Positions 7,394 to 15,960 of a DNA stretch of 39,742 nucleotides are shown here, piece by piece. The position numbers and the translations under genes were made by a program. This stretch comes from Alphaproteobacteria bacterium. Lineage in GTDB: Bacteria > Pseudomonadota > Alphaproteobacteria > UBA6615. Under the pieces are notes generated by a model. That model saw only the letters and a program-made list of their open reading frames with translations, did not search any database and was not told where the DNA came from. The first letter of the stretch is position 1. The number at the start of each line of letters is the position of its first letter. The stretch spans positions 1-39,742 of the forward strand of contig JANQOE010000007.1 in NCBI GenBank assembly GCA_028279245.1. The letters run 5' to 3'.

Positions 7394-8932
7394 ATGGCGA
7401 GCGTGCGGCATCTTTGGCGGCTGTTCGTCATCGGCCTGACCCTGGCGCGCTACGACGCGCTGTTCCCATTGGCTTGGCTGCCGCAGACGCGCGTGGTCGC
7501 GCGGCTGGCGAAACTGTTCGCCGGCCTCACGCGGGTCCCGGCGGCGCGGGACAAACGCGACGGCGAACGGCTGGCGCTGGCACTGACCGCCTTGGGACCG
7601 AGTTTCATCAAACTCGGCCAGGCATTGAGCACGCGGTCCGACATTGTCGGCACCGCGATGGCGGAAGACCTTTCTGCCCTGCAAGACCGCTTACCGCCGT
7701 TCGACGGTGCGCTGGCGCGGGCGGCGATCGAGGAAAGCCTGGAAGAACCGGTCGACAGCCTGTTCGCCTCGTTCGAGGACGAACCGGTGGCCGCGGCCTC
7801 GATTGCCCAGGTGCATTTCGCGACCATCACACCCACGGAAGAAGACCGACCGGCGCAACCGGTCGCGGTCAAGGTGTTGCGCCCGGGGGCGGAGGCGGCG
7901 CTGACGCGCGACCTGGCGCTGTTCCGGTGGCTGGCCGGTTTGGCGGAGCGGCATCCCGCCTTGCAACGGCTGAAGCCGGTCGAGGTGGTCGAGACCTTTG
8001 CCGAGTCGGTGCGGTTGGAGATGGATCTGCGCATGGAGGCAGCGGCCGCGTCGGAACTGCGCGAGAACTTTGCCGACGATCCGTTATTCCGGGTGCCTGC
8101 CGTCGATTGGCGGCGCACCGGTCAACGGGTGTTGACCACCGAACGCATTGGTGGAATCCCGGCCCATGACGCCGCGGCGTTGCAGGCAGCGGGTTTCGAC
8201 CTGGAAGAAGTCGTCGGCCGCGCTGCCTCGGTCTTCTTCCGGCAAGTGTTCGAGCACGGCTTCTTCCACGCCGACATGCACCCCGGCAACCTGTTCATCG
8301 GTGAGGATGGTGCGTTGCTAGTGGTCGACTTCGGCATCATGGGGCGGTTGGACCGGGCGACCCGCAACTACCTGGCCGACATGCTGCTGGGCTTCCTGCA
8401 GGCCGATTACCGGCGGGTGGCGGCGGTGCATTTTCGCGCCGGTTACATCCCGGCGGACAAGTCGGCCGATACCTTCACCCAAGCGCTGCGCTCAGTCGCG
8501 GAGCCAATCTTGGGACGGCCGGCCGCGGAGATCTCCATCGCCCGGCTGTTGGCGCAGCTGTTTCAGATCACCAAGCAGTTCGAGATGGAGACACAGCCGC
8601 AGCTATTGCTGCTGCAGAAGACCATGCTGCTGGCCGAAGGCGTCGGACGGCAACTGGCGCCCAATACCAACATGTGGCTGCTGGCGGAGCCGTTGATCCG
8701 CGCCTGGATGCGGGAGAACCGGGGTCCTGAGGCGCAATTGGCCCATGCGGCGCGCGACGGCCTGGAAACGCTGGCGCGGCTGCCAAAGGCGGTGCGGGCG
8801 TTCGAGGATGTATCCAGCAACCTGGGACGGGCGGTGACGACCCTGGAGAACGGCCGTTCCGGCGCGCCTATCCTGTGGCCGCTGGCGGTTCTCGCCCTCG
8901 CCGGTGCGATCGCGCTGGTCACTCTGGTGTGA
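7394..8932 (+). CDS. ubiB: UbiB family atypical protein kinase/ATPase for ubiquinone synthesis
   Basis: A 512-aa member of the ABC1/ADCK/UbiB family, needed for ubiquinone production and probably acting as an ATPase on the membrane-bound biosynthetic complex. Family motifs are present: the KxGQ element in GPSFIKLGQALSTRSD, the Ala-rich loop VAAASIAQVH that replaces the kinase Gly loop, HADMHPGNLF for the catalytic loop, and VVDFGIMGRL for the metal-binding DFG. A C-terminal hydrophobic segment (about 492-512) is a probable membrane anchor. It starts 3 bp after ubiE. Confidence 0.95.
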   Translation: MASVRHLWRLFVIGLTLARYDALFPLAWLPQTRVVARLAKLFAGLTRVPAARDKRDGERLALALTALGPSFIKLGQALSTRSDIVGTAMAEDLSALQDRLPPFDGALARAAIEESLEEPVDSLFASFEDEPVAAASIAQVHFATITPTEEDRPAQPVAVKVLRPGAEAALTRDLALFRWLAGLAERHPALQRLKPVEVVETFAESVRLEMDLRMEAAAASELRENFADDPLFRVPAVDWRRTGQRVLTTERIGGIPAHDAAALQAAGFDLEEVVGRAASVFFRQVFEHGFFHADMHPGNLFIGEDGALLVVDFGIMGRLDRATRNYLADMLLGFLQADYRRVAAVHFRAGYIPADKSADTFTQALRSVAEPILGRPAAEISIARLLAQLFQITKQFEMETQPQLLLLQKTMLLAEGVGRQLAPNTNMWLLAEPLIRAWMRENRGPEAQLAHAARDGLETLARLPKAVRAFEDVSSNLGRAVTTLENGRSGAPILWPLAVLALAGAIALVTLV

Positions 8933-8948
8933 CGTTTTTCCGCCCATC

Positions 8949-8977
8949 TTGAGATCGCCCCGGCGAGACGCTATCTA
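8949..8977 (+). promoter_or_regulatory. Sigma-70-type promoter of the coaBC operon
   Basis: TTGAGA (8949-8954) and TATCTA (8972-8977) are separated by exactly 17 bp. The transcript would start near 8984, about 20 nt before the coaBC start codon. It lies in the 70-bp gap after ubiB and would drive coaBC-dut-rrf2-cysK-moeB. Confidence 0.65.
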
Positions 8978-9005
8978 AGTACAGAATCACTGCGTAGTAT
9001 TGGAC

Positions 9006-10217
9006 ATGACCGATACACTTGCCGGAAAACAGGTGCTGCTCGTCATTGCCGGCGGGATCGCTGCCTACAAGACGTTGGAGCTGATCCGGCGGGTGCGAGA
9101 GCGTGGCGGCGCGGTGCGTTGCATCATGACCAAGGCGGCGGAGCAGTTCGTGACACCGCTGTCGCTGGCTGCACTGAGTGAGCAAAAGGTCCACACCGCA
9201 CTGTTCTCGCTGACCGACGAGGCGGAGATGGGACATATCCAATTGTCCCGCGACCCGGACATCGTCGTGGTCGCCCCAGCGACTGCCGATCTGTTGGCGC
9301 GCATGGCGGGTGGGCTGGCAGGGGATCTGGCGACGACCGTCCTGTTGGCCACCGACAAACCGATCCTGTTGGCCCCCGCGATGAATGTCCGCATGTGGAA
9401 CGCCACGGCGACCCAGGCCAACCTATCCAAATTGCGCGCGCGCGGCATGCAGATGGTCGGCCCGAACGAAGGGGATATGGCCTGTGGCGAGTATGGGCCG
9501 GGGCGGATGGCGGAGCCGTTGGAGATTCTCGACGCCATCGAACGCACGCTCGGCGCCGGCGGGCCGTTGCAGGGACGCCACGCGCTGGTGACGAGCGGTC
9601 CGACTATCGAGCCGATCGATCCGGTGCGCTACTTGGCGAACCGTTCCTCCGGCCGGCAGGGCCATGCGATTGCCGCCGCGCTCAGTCGGTTGGGCGCGGC
9701 GACGGTGCTGGTGTCCGGGCCGACCCAGTTGCCGGATCCTTCGGGCGTGCGGGTGGTCGGGGTCGAGACAGCGCGCGAAATGTTGGCGGCGTGCGAAGCG
9801 GCACTGCCGGTCGACGTCGCGGTCTGCTCTGCGGCGGTAGCGGACTGGCGGCCGGCCACGGCCAGCGACGAGAAGATCAAGAAGAACGGTGCGAGCCCGG
9901 CGATCGCGCTGACCGAGAATCCGGACATCTTGCAGACCTTGAGCCAGGCCGGGAACCGACGGCCGTCCCTGGTCATTGGGTTCGCCGCGGAAACCGAGAA
10001 GGTGGAGGCGCATGCGAAAGCGAAGCTGGCGCGGAAGGGCTGCGACTGGCTGTTCGCGAACGATGTCTCCGCCGCGACCGGGACCATGGGCGGCACCAAC
10101 AATACGGTGACACTGATCACTGAGGATCGGGTCGAAGCCTGGCCCAAAATGACCAAAGACGACGTGGCGACACAGATCGCCGAACGCATTGCCGATCATC
10201 TGGGGGCTGCCAAGTGA
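9006..10217 (+). CDS. coaBC: Bifunctional phosphopantothenoylcysteine decarboxylase/synthetase
   Basis: Catalyses two steps of coenzyme A synthesis: ligation of 4'-phosphopantothenate to cysteine (CoaB, C-terminal half) and decarboxylation of the product (CoaC, N-terminal flavoprotein half). CoaC motifs are [22 protein letters not shown] and [14 protein letters not shown] with the active-site Cys. CoaB motifs are [20 protein letters not shown] and DEKIKKNG. I take the ATG at 9006; an in-frame TTG two codons upstream (9000) is possible. No strong ribosome binding site is seen for either. It is first in an operon with dut, whose start overlaps its stop. Confidence 0.95.
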   Translation: MTDTLAGKQVLLVIAGGIAAYKTLELIRRVRERGGAVRCIMTKAAEQFVTPLSLAALSEQKVHTALFSLTDEAEMGHIQLSRDPDIVVVAPATADLLARMAGGLAGDLATTVLLATDKPILLAPAMNVRMWNATATQANLSKLRARGMQMVGPNEGDMACGEYGPGRMAEPLEILDAIERTLGAGGPLQGRHALVTSGPTIEPIDPVRYLANRSSGRQGHAIAAALSRLGAATVLVSGPTQLPDPSGVRVVGVETAREMLAACEAALPVDVAVCSAAVADWRPATASDEKIKKNGASPAIALTENPDILQTLSQAGNRRPSLVIGFAAETEKVEAHAKAKLARKGCDWLFANDVSAATGTMGGTNNTVTLITEDRVEAWPKMTKDDVATQIAERIADHLGAAK

Positions 10218-10675
10218 AACATGTCGATGTCGACGTCCAGCGTCTGCCGCACGGCGCAGACTTGCCCCTGCCGGCTTACGCAACGGCGCAGAGCGCCGGA
10301 ATGGACCTGTTGGCGGCGACCGATGGCGAGGTGACGTTGGCGCCCAGCGAACGCACTATCATTCCGACCGGCATCGCCATTGCCCTGCCGGAAGGTTTCG
10401 AAGCGCAGGTGCGGCCGCGTTCAGGCTTGGCCGCCAAACACGGACTGACGGTGGTGAACAGTCCCGGGACGATCGACGCCGATTATCGTGGCGAGATCAA
10501 GATCATCCTGGCGAACACCGGGTCGGACACCGTGCACATCGAGCGCGGCATGCGGATTGCGCAGATGGTGGTCGCGCCGGTGGTGCAGGCGCGGTGGACC
10601 GAAACCGACGAGCTGACCGAGACCAAACGCGGCGATGGCGGGTTCGGGTCGACGGGGACAGCGAGCACCGGATGA
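10214..10675 (+). CDS. dut: Deoxyuridine 5'-triphosphate nucleotidohydrolase (dUTPase)
   Basis: Splits dUTP to dUMP and diphosphate, keeping uracil out of DNA and supplying dUMP for thymidylate. The trimeric dUTPase motifs appear in order in the 153-aa product: [43 protein letters not shown] and the flexible C-terminal [10 protein letters not shown] that closes over the active site. The GTG start overlaps the coaBC stop in a GTGA arrangement, so translation is probably coupled. coaBC-dut is conserved in proteobacteria. Confidence 0.97.
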   Translation: MKHVDVDVQRLPHGADLPLPAYATAQSAGMDLLAATDGEVTLAPSERTIIPTGIAIALPEGFEAQVRPRSGLAAKHGLTVVNSPGTIDADYRGEIKIILANTGSDTVHIERGMRIAQMVVAPVVQARWTETDELTETKRGDGGFGSTGTASTG

Positions 10676-11121
10676 CCCCGCTTTCCCGCAAAAGTCTGTT
10701 CGCCGTCGCTGCGGTGTTGGACATCGCCTACAACGGTGGCACGCGCCCGGTGCAAAGTAGCGAGATCACCGCGCGGCAAGGCATCCCACGGCGCTACCTT
10801 GAACAAGTGCTGCAGCATCTGGTGAAGGCCGGCATCTTGCGCGGGGTGCGCGGCCCGCGCGGCGGCTATCGGTTGGCGCGGGAACGGCGCAACGTCAGTG
10901 TCGGCGACATCGTCCGCGTGGTCGGTGCACTGGAAGTCGGCTGGGAACCGCCTGCCAATGGCTCCGACCTGTGGTGCCGGGTCGTGCTGCCGGTGTGGAC
11001 GGATTTGCAGTCCGAAATGATGGAACGGCTCGACAAAACCTCGGTCCAAGATCTGTGTCTCGGCGCCCAGACCAAGGGCGTGCCTGAAGAGGGCGCCGAA
11101 GAACTCTCCTACTCCATCTAG
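10672..11121 (+). CDS. Rrf2-family transcriptional regulator
   Basis: A 149-aa winged-helix protein beginning [20 protein letters not shown]. The Rrf2 helix-turn-helix is [36 protein letters not shown], about residues 37-72. IscR and NsrR hold an Fe-S cluster through three clustered cysteines. This protein has only two cysteines (DLWCRV and QDLCLG), so a normal three-Cys cluster is absent. The ATG overlaps the dut stop (ATGA), and cysK follows 3 bp later. That context suggests a role in sulfur or cysteine control like CymR of Bacillus, also an Rrf2 protein, but this is inference. Confidence 0.88.
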   Translation: MTPLSRKSLFAVAAVLDIAYNGGTRPVQSSEITARQGIPRRYLEQVLQHLVKAGILRGVRGPRGGYRLARERRNVSVGDIVRVVGALEVGWEPPANGSDLWCRVVLPVWTDLQSEMMERLDKTSVQDLCLGAQTKGVPEEGAEELSYSI

Positions 11122-11124
11122 GCG

Positions 11125-12093
11125 ATGCAGCAATCCGCGGTTTGTCAGCCTGCGCCCAGCCGCGGGCGCGTGTACAACTCGATCCTCGAGGTGATCGGCG
11201 GGACGCCGTTGGTGCGGTTGTCCCGCTTCGCCGCTGAGCATAAATGTCTCGGCGAGGTGTTGGCGAAACTCGAATACCTCAATCCGCTGTCTTCGGTGAA
11301 AGACCGCATTGGTCTGGCAATGATCGAAGCCGCGGAAGCCGATGGGCGGATCGGGCCGAACACCGTCATTATCGAACCGACGAGCGGCAACACCGGAATC
11401 GCGCTGGCATTTGTCTGCGCGGCGAAAGGCCGACGCTTGATTCTCACCATGCCGGAATCGGCGTCGCAGGAACGCAGCAAGATGTTGCATCTGTTGGGCG
11501 CCGAGGTCGTGCTGACGCCGGACCGGGCCGGCATGTCGGGCGCGATTGGCCGGGCTGAACAGTTGGTCGAGGAAATCGGTGACGCGTTCCTACCGCAGCA
11601 GTTTCGCAACCTAGCCAACCCCGACGTTCACCGCATCACCGGTGAGGAAATCTGGGCAGATACGGATGGCGGCGTCGACGTGCTGGTGCTGGGCGCCGGG
11701 ACCGGCGGCACGCTGACCGGCGCCGGACGCTTGCTGAAGGAACGCAAGGCATCGGTGCGGGTCGTTGCGGTGGAGCCGGAGGATAGCCCGGTGTTGTCGG
11801 GCGGCGTCGCTGGACCGCACCGCATTCAAGGGATCGGCCCTGGATTCGTTCCGGAGACGCTCGACACGACGGTGATCGATGAAGTGTTGCCGGTGGCCAA
11901 CGAAACGGCCTTCGCCTATTCGCGACAGGTTGCGCGGTTGGAAGGCGTGACCTGCGGGATATCGTCCGGTGCGGCGCTGGCTGCGGCGGTTGGTGTCGCG
12001 CGGCGGGCGCACATGAAAGACAAACAGATTGTTGTGGTCTTGCCGTCGGCGGCGGAGCGTTATCTGTCGACGCCATTGTTCGATGGGTTTTGA
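11125..12093 (+). CDS. cysK: Cysteine synthase (O-acetylserine sulfhydrylase)
   Basis: A pyridoxal phosphate enzyme that makes L-cysteine from O-acetylserine and sulfide. The product is 322 aa. Lys59 in NPLSSVKDR is the Schiff-base lysine. TSGNTG (86-91) is the substrate-binding loop. LGAGTGGTLTGAG binds the cofactor phosphate, and TCGISSGAALAAA holds the Ser near the pyridine nitrogen. It sits between an Rrf2 regulator (3 bp upstream) and a MoeB/ThiF-type adenylyltransferase (3 bp downstream), so sulfur assimilation and sulfur transfer appear linked in one transcript. Confidence 0.95.
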   Translation: MQQSAVCQPAPSRGRVYNSILEVIGGTPLVRLSRFAAEHKCLGEVLAKLEYLNPLSSVKDRIGLAMIEAAEADGRIGPNTVIIEPTSGNTGIALAFVCAAKGRRLILTMPESASQERSKMLHLLGAEVVLTPDRAGMSGAIGRAEQLVEEIGDAFLPQQFRNLANPDVHRITGEEIWADTDGGVDVLVLGAGTGGTLTGAGRLLKERKASVRVVAVEPEDSPVLSGGVAGPHRIQGIGPGFVPETLDTTVIDEVLPVANETAFAYSRQVARLEGVTCGISSGAALAAAVGVARRAHMKDKQIVVVLPSAAERYLSTPLFDGF

Positions 12094-12096
12094 TCC

Positions 12097-12915
12097 GTGG
12101 AGTTGAACGACACCCAGTTCGAACGCTACGCCCGACACCTGATCCTCGACGAGGTCGGGGAAGACGGGCAGGAAAAGCTGCTGAACGCTCGGGTCTTGGT
12201 GATCGGCGCGGGCGGGCTTGGGTCGCCGATGATCTTGTATCTCGCGGCGGCCGGTGTCGGGACGATCGGCGTTGTCGATGACGATGTGGTCGACCTGTCC
12301 AACCTGCAGCGCCAGGTGATCCATGCGACGGAGCGGGTCGGCCATTCCAAGGTCGATAGCGTTGCGGCGGCTATCGCGGCGGTGAATCCGGATATCCGGA
12401 TCATTCGCCATAACGAACGTATCGGCCCGGGCAACGTCGAGGCGATGATCGCCGATTACGACATCGTGGCCGACGGATCCGACAATTTTCCGACACGCTA
12501 TTTGTTGAACGACGTCTGCTACTTGGCCGGCAAGCCGTTGATCAGCGGGGCGCTGTTGCGGTTCGAGGGGCAGATGTTTCGGTTCGAGCGTGATGCCGCC
12601 GCGCCCTCGCCCTGTTACCGCTGCGTGTTTCCGGAAACACCCGACCCGACGCTGGTGCCGCGATGTGAACAGGCCGGCATCCTGGGTTCGATCTGCGGTG
12701 TGGTAGGATCGTTGCAGGCCACCGAGGTGCTAAAAGCTGTGCTCGATCTGGGCGAAAGCTTGCGCGGACAGATGCTGATCTATGACGCGCTGGGCCAAAC
12801 GTTTCGGCGCATTCGGCTGGCGCGCGATCCGCACTGCCGGTTGTGCGGCGATGTGGCGCAGGTCGCGTCACTGCGCGATCTCGGCTGGGACGACGGTACC
12901 GCAACTCAAGTGTGA
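12097..12915 (+). CDS. moeB: MoeB/ThiF/HesA-type E1-like adenylyltransferase
   Basis: A 272-aa enzyme of the family that adenylates the C-terminal Gly-Gly of a ubiquitin-like sulfur carrier such as MoaD or ThiS. It begins ELNDTQFERYARHLIL, typical of MoeB. GAGGLGS (37-43) is the nucleotide loop, VDLSNLQRQ and DGSDNFPTRYLLND are E1 signatures, and two CxxC pairs (C174/C177 and C248/C251) form the structural zinc site. There is no C-terminal rhodanese domain. The start is GTG. Location after cysK suggests sulfur transfer, but molybdopterin versus thiamine versus cysteine-related roles cannot be separated from sequence alone. Confidence 0.88.
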   Translation: MELNDTQFERYARHLILDEVGEDGQEKLLNARVLVIGAGGLGSPMILYLAAAGVGTIGVVDDDVVDLSNLQRQVIHATERVGHSKVDSVAAAIAAVNPDIRIIRHNERIGPGNVEAMIADYDIVADGSDNFPTRYLLNDVCYLAGKPLISGALLRFEGQMFRFERDAAAPSPCYRCVFPETPDPTLVPRCEQAGILGSICGVVGSLQATEVLKAVLDLGESLRGQMLIYDALGQTFRRIRLARDPHCRLCGDVAQVASLRDLGWDDGTATQV

Positions 12916-12952
12916 TCGCCGGGCGCTTGCCCTTCACAACGGTTTCCCGTAA

Positions 12953-13450
12953 ATGCGGCCTATGCAGCAGCGACTGATCATGTTGGTTGCCGCATTGCTC
13001 GCCGCGGTGTCGGCGGGCGCGGCTGTCGCCGAAACGGGGTTGCCCGTGCCACGATTTGTCAGCTTGCGGGCGGGCGAGGTGAATGTGCGCTCCGGCCCGG
13101 GCGTGCGGTACCCGATCGACTGGGTGTTCGTGCGCAAGGACATGCCGGTCGAGGTCATCGGCGAATACGAGACCTGGCGAAAGATCCGCGACATCACCGG
13201 GACCAGTGGCTGGGTGCACCAGTCGATGCTGTCGGGTCACCGGACGATCATGATCAGCGGCGACGTCGGCGAGTTGCATCGGGATGCTTCGGTCGAAGCG
13301 CCTGTTGTAGCCCGGTCCGAACCAGGCGTTGTTGGCGACCTGCTGACCTGCGCGGAAGATTGGTGCCAAGTTCAGGTGACCGGCGGTCACCGCGGCTGGG
13401 TGGAACGCAGCAAGTTGTGGGGTGTCTACCCCGAGGAAGAGGTGGAGTAG
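12953..13450 (+). CDS. Secreted SH3-domain protein
   Basis: A 165-aa protein with an N-terminal signal peptide (hydrophobic core LIMLVAALLAAVSAGAAVA, likely cleavage near AVAET) followed by a bacterial SH3-like fold: LRAGEVNVRSGPGVRYPIDWVF and GTSGWVHQSML are the conserved elements, with a second half repeat around HRGWVERSKLWGVYP. Such periplasmic SH3 proteins are thought to bind cell wall or partner proteins; the exact role is unknown. A second in-frame ATG at 12962 could be the start. The gene converges with the DUF3501 gene, only 3 bp separating the stops. Confidence 0.85.
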   Translation: MRPMQQRLIMLVAALLAAVSAGAAVAETGLPVPRFVSLRAGEVNVRSGPGVRYPIDWVFVRKDMPVEVIGEYETWRKIRDITGTSGWVHQSMLSGHRTIMISGDVGELHRDASVEAPVVARSEPGVVGDLLTCAEDWCQVQVTGGHRGWVERSKLWGVYPEEEVE

Positions 13451-13453
13451 CGG

Positions 13454-14044
13454 CTAGGCCGCCAGATCCTCGACCAGCCGCCGCCGTACCGCATCCGCCA
13501 TGACCGCCATGTGACTGTATTCGGGATGCCCAAAGCCCAGCACGACATCGGCATCACCGGTGTCGCGTAAGGCCGCCACCTGCTCCGCCGTGAAGGGGAA
13601 ATGGATGAACTGTACGGCGCTGGCCTTGCCGGCGGCACTGGTGCGGTCGACGTCGGCTTCCGGCTGGCCGGCAATCTTGTGTGGGCCAAAGCGCAGGAAC
13701 GCGGTTTCCTCCACACCGCCGAGCCGGCCGAGAACGCGGCCGCGGCGCGCCGGGTCGTCGATTTCGAACATCACGGTGGCGACGAGTTCATGTCCGTTGG
13801 GGATGAGCGGGTTGTAGGCGGCCAGTTCGTCTTCGACCTGTTGGTCACCGCCGCGCTCGATGTAGAGCATCTCGTGCACCTGGTGGCACATGGTGTCGTA
13901 GTTCTCGAAATAGAAAGTGGCGAACGGACCGACCTCGACCCGCCGGTGTTTTTTGATCGCTACCATCTCCGCCCGGCGTTCCTTGCGCACTTTGGCGTAG
14001 TCGGACATGTCCAAGATATCGGCTTTGGTAAGCTGATGGGCCAT
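13454..14044 (-). CDS. DUF3501 family protein
   Basis: A 196-aa cytoplasmic protein that I recognise as the DUF3501 family, which has no established function. The start at 14044 gives MAHQLTKADILDMSDYAKVR, the family N-terminus; a longer frame to 14179 runs into the preceding gene and is not family-like. Histidines and glutamates cluster in blocks such as FENYDTMCHQVHEMLYIE, NPLIPNGHELVATVMFEI, QFIHFPF and GFGHPEYSHM, which could be metal ligands (inference). It is the last gene of the rubrerythrin/Fe-S protein unit, 11 bp after the Fe-S gene, and its partnership with those genes is its best functional clue. Confidence 0.85.
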   Translation of the reverse strand: MAHQLTKADILDMSDYAKVRKERRAEMVAIKKHRRVEVGPFATFYFENYDTMCHQVHEMLYIERGGDQQVEDELAAYNPLIPNGHELVATVMFEIDDPARRGRVLGRLGGVEETAFLRFGPHKIAGQPEADVDRTSAAGKASAVQFIHFPFTAEQVAALRDTGDADVVLGFGHPEYSHMAVMADAVRRRLVEDLAA

Positions 14045-14055
14045 TGGCAGATCCT

Positions 14056-15423
14056 CTATTGCAGCCCGTAGGCCTGGGCAATGAGTTCGATCGGATTGTG
14101 AGTCCGCGACGGCAGCTGCTGTCCCTCGCCGGCCAAACGTTCCATTCCCTGCAATATGTGATCGGCCGCGAGGGGGCATTCCGAGACGACGTAAGGGCTG
14201 GCGTTTTTCACCGCCTGACGCGCCACCGGTTTGCCGACCTTCAGGGCGACGTCAAAGTTGTCTTTCATGACGCCCCATGAGCCGCCGTGGCCGGAACAGC
14301 GTTCGATCACGTTGATCTTGGTATCGGGGATGAGGCGCAGCATCTCCGCCGCCTTCTGTCCCATGTTCTGGGCGCGGGCGTGACAGGCGATGTGAACTGT
14401 CAAGTCGCCGCCGAGCGGCTTCAGCCCCGCAGCCAAACCTTCGTTCCGCGCTATATCAACGAGATATTCGGACATGTCCGCGGTGGCCGCGCTCAACGCT
14501 TTCACGTTCGGGTCGTCCGGCACAATCAGCGGCCATTCGAACTTCAGCATAAGTGCACAGCTTGGGACGAGGGCGATCACCTTGTAGCCCGCGTCGATAT
14601 GGGGCCGTAGCGCCGCAGCAAGCTTGCGGGCACTCGCGGCGACGCGGTCGAGCTGACCATGTTCGAGTTGTGGCATACCGCAGCAACCGTCGTAACTGAC
14701 CTCGGTCTCCACACCGTTGTGGGCCAGCACTTGGCGGGCGCGCATGCCGATGTCCGGGTCGTTGTAGTTGACGAAGCAGGTTGCATAGAGAACCGCTTTG
14801 CGGCCGAACGCCGGCGCTTCCCGATTGACCTCAATAGTGTCGCTGCGGGCGCGGGCGGCGAAGGTCTTGCCGTGGAACTTTGGCAGGGCGGCGCTGCGGT
14901 CGACATGCGCCACCTTTTCGAGGACCGGGCGGGTCATGTTGTTTTCGAGCTTCGACGCCCAGTTGGTCACGCCGGGCATCATCCCGGCCAGCTTGCCGTT
15001 GCGGTCGGTCTGGGTGAGCTGCTTTTCCGCGAAGGGCGTCTTGCCCTGGCGCGCCTCGACCGCCCGGTACCGCAACATCAGATGCGGAAAATCCAAGTTG
15101 AATTCGTGCGGCGGGACGTAGGGGCACTTCGTCATGAAGCACATGTCGCAGAGCGTGCAGGCGTCGACGACCGGCTTGAAGTCCTTGCTGTCGACCGTAT
15201 CAAGTTCGCCGCTTTTCGACTCGTCGATCAGATCGAACAGGCGCGGGAAACTGTCGCACAGATTGAAGCAACGGCGGCAGCCATGACAGATGTCGAAGAC
15301 CCGGCGCAACTCCTCGTCGAGCGCCGCCTCGTCATAAAAGGCTGGCTCTTGCCAAGGTATCTCATGCCTGATTGGCGCATCGAGGCTGCCCTCGCGTGCG
15401 GCCGGTTGGCCCCCATTTGTCAT
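14056..15423 (-). CDS. CCG-domain iron-sulfur oxidoreductase (HdrD/GlpC-like)
   Basis: A 455-aa soluble protein. Two [4Fe-4S] motifs lie near the N-terminus: C46-x2-C49-x2-C52-x3-C56 and C89-x2-C92-x2-C95-x4-C100, as in GlpC and heterodisulfide reductase. Two cysteine-rich domains follow: C216...C247-C248-G...C289, and a degenerate one, C347...C376-S-G-H-G...C416, where the second Cys of the CCG is Ser. No flavin or membrane segment is seen, so it needs an electron partner. It lies between rubrerythrin (19 bp upstream) and DUF3501 (11 bp downstream). A role passing electrons to rubrerythrin is plausible but inferred. Confidence 0.88.
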   Translation of the reverse strand: MTNGGQPAAREGSLDAPIRHEIPWQEPAFYDEAALDEELRRVFDICHGCRRCFNLCDSFPRLFDLIDESKSGELDTVDSKDFKPVVDACTLCDMCFMTKCPYVPPHEFNLDFPHLMLRYRAVEARQGKTPFAEKQLTQTDRNGKLAGMMPGVTNWASKLENNMTRPVLEKVAHVDRSAALPKFHGKTFAARARSDTIEVNREAPAFGRKAVLYATCFVNYNDPDIGMRARQVLAHNGVETEVSYDGCCGMPQLEHGQLDRVAASARKLAAALRPHIDAGYKVIALVPSCALMLKFEWPLIVPDDPNVKALSAATADMSEYLVDIARNEGLAAGLKPLGGDLTVHIACHARAQNMGQKAAEMLRLIPDTKINVIERCSGHGGSWGVMKDNFDVALKVGKPVARQAVKNASPYVVSECPLAADHILQGMERLAGEGQQLPSRTHNPIELIAQAYGLQ

Positions 15424-15442
15424 TGGCTGCCGCCTGTGTTGC

Positions 15443-15859
15443 TTAGTCGAGTTCGTTCAAGGCGCGTTGGAAACGCCCGGCGTGGCTCTTTTCCGCCTTC
15501 GCCAAGGTCTCGAACCAGTCGGCGATTTCCTCGAAACCCTCTTCCCGCGCGGTGCGAGCCATACCCGGATACATGTCGGTGTATTCGTGGGTTTCACCGG
15601 CGACGGCTGCCTTCAAGTTCTCGGCGGTCGTGCCAATCGGCTCGCCGGTTGCCGGATCGCCAACCTCCTCAAGGAACTCGAGGTGGCCGTGGGCGTGGCC
15701 GGTCTCGCCTTCCGCCGTTGAACGAAACACGGCGGACACGTCGTTGTAGCCTTCGACGTCCGCTTTCTGTGCGAAGTAGAGATAGCGGCGGTTCGCCATG
15801 CTTTCGCCGGCAAATGCGTCCTTCAGATTGCCTTCAGTCTTGGAGCCTTTCAGCGCCAT
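15443..15859 (-). CDS. Rubrerythrin-type diiron protein without rubredoxin domain
   Basis: A 138-aa ferritin-like four-helix protein. Diiron ligand motifs are present twice: [11 protein letters not shown] with GETGHAHGH, and [12 protein letters not shown] with AEKSHAGRF (each pair an E plus ExxH). The C-terminal CxxC rubredoxin domain of classical rubrerythrin is absent, so electrons must come from another protein. Such enzymes reduce hydrogen peroxide. A GGAGGA sequence 8 bases before the ATG at 15859 fixes the start; an upstream ATG six codons earlier overlaps this ribosome binding site. A promoter and an Irr-box-like element lie just upstream. First gene of the unit with the Fe-S protein and DUF3501. 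Confidence 0.92.
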   Translation of the reverse strand: MALKGSKTEGNLKDAFAGESMANRRYLYFAQKADVEGYNDVSAVFRSTAEGETGHAHGHLEFLEEVGDPATGEPIGTTAENLKAAVAGETHEYTDMYPGMARTAREEGFEEIADWFETLAKAEKSHAGRFQRALNELD

Positions 15860-15891
15860 TTCGACGTCCTCCATCACCTATGAGAACCCCG

Positions 15892-15920
15892 AATATGTGC
15901 CCCTGCCAGACCGAAGTCAA
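15892..15920 (-). promoter_or_regulatory. Promoter of the rubrerythrin unit
   Basis: On the minus strand TTGACT (15920-15915) and CATATT (15897-15892) are spaced by 17 bp. The transcript would begin near 15885, leaving about 26 nt before the rubrerythrin ATG. An Irr-box-like palindrome ends 3 bp upstream of the -35 hexamer. Confidence 0.6.
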
Positions 15921-15923
15921 CAG

Positions 15924-15940
15924 ATTAGAAATATTCTAGA
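15924..15940. promoter_or_regulatory. Irr box-like (iron control element) operator
   Basis: The plus strand reads ATTAGAA-ATA-TTCTAGA, very close to the iron control element described for rhizobial Irr (TTTAGAA-N3-TTCTAAA), differing only at the outer bases. It lies between irr and the rubrerythrin gene, just upstream of the latter's -35 box. Next to it, GATAATCAAT at 15943-15952 is like part of a Fur box. Position fits control of the rubrerythrin unit by the neighbouring Irr protein. Whether Irr activates or represses cannot be told. Confidence 0.6.
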
Positions 15941-15960
15941 ATGATAATCAATGCGTTGGG

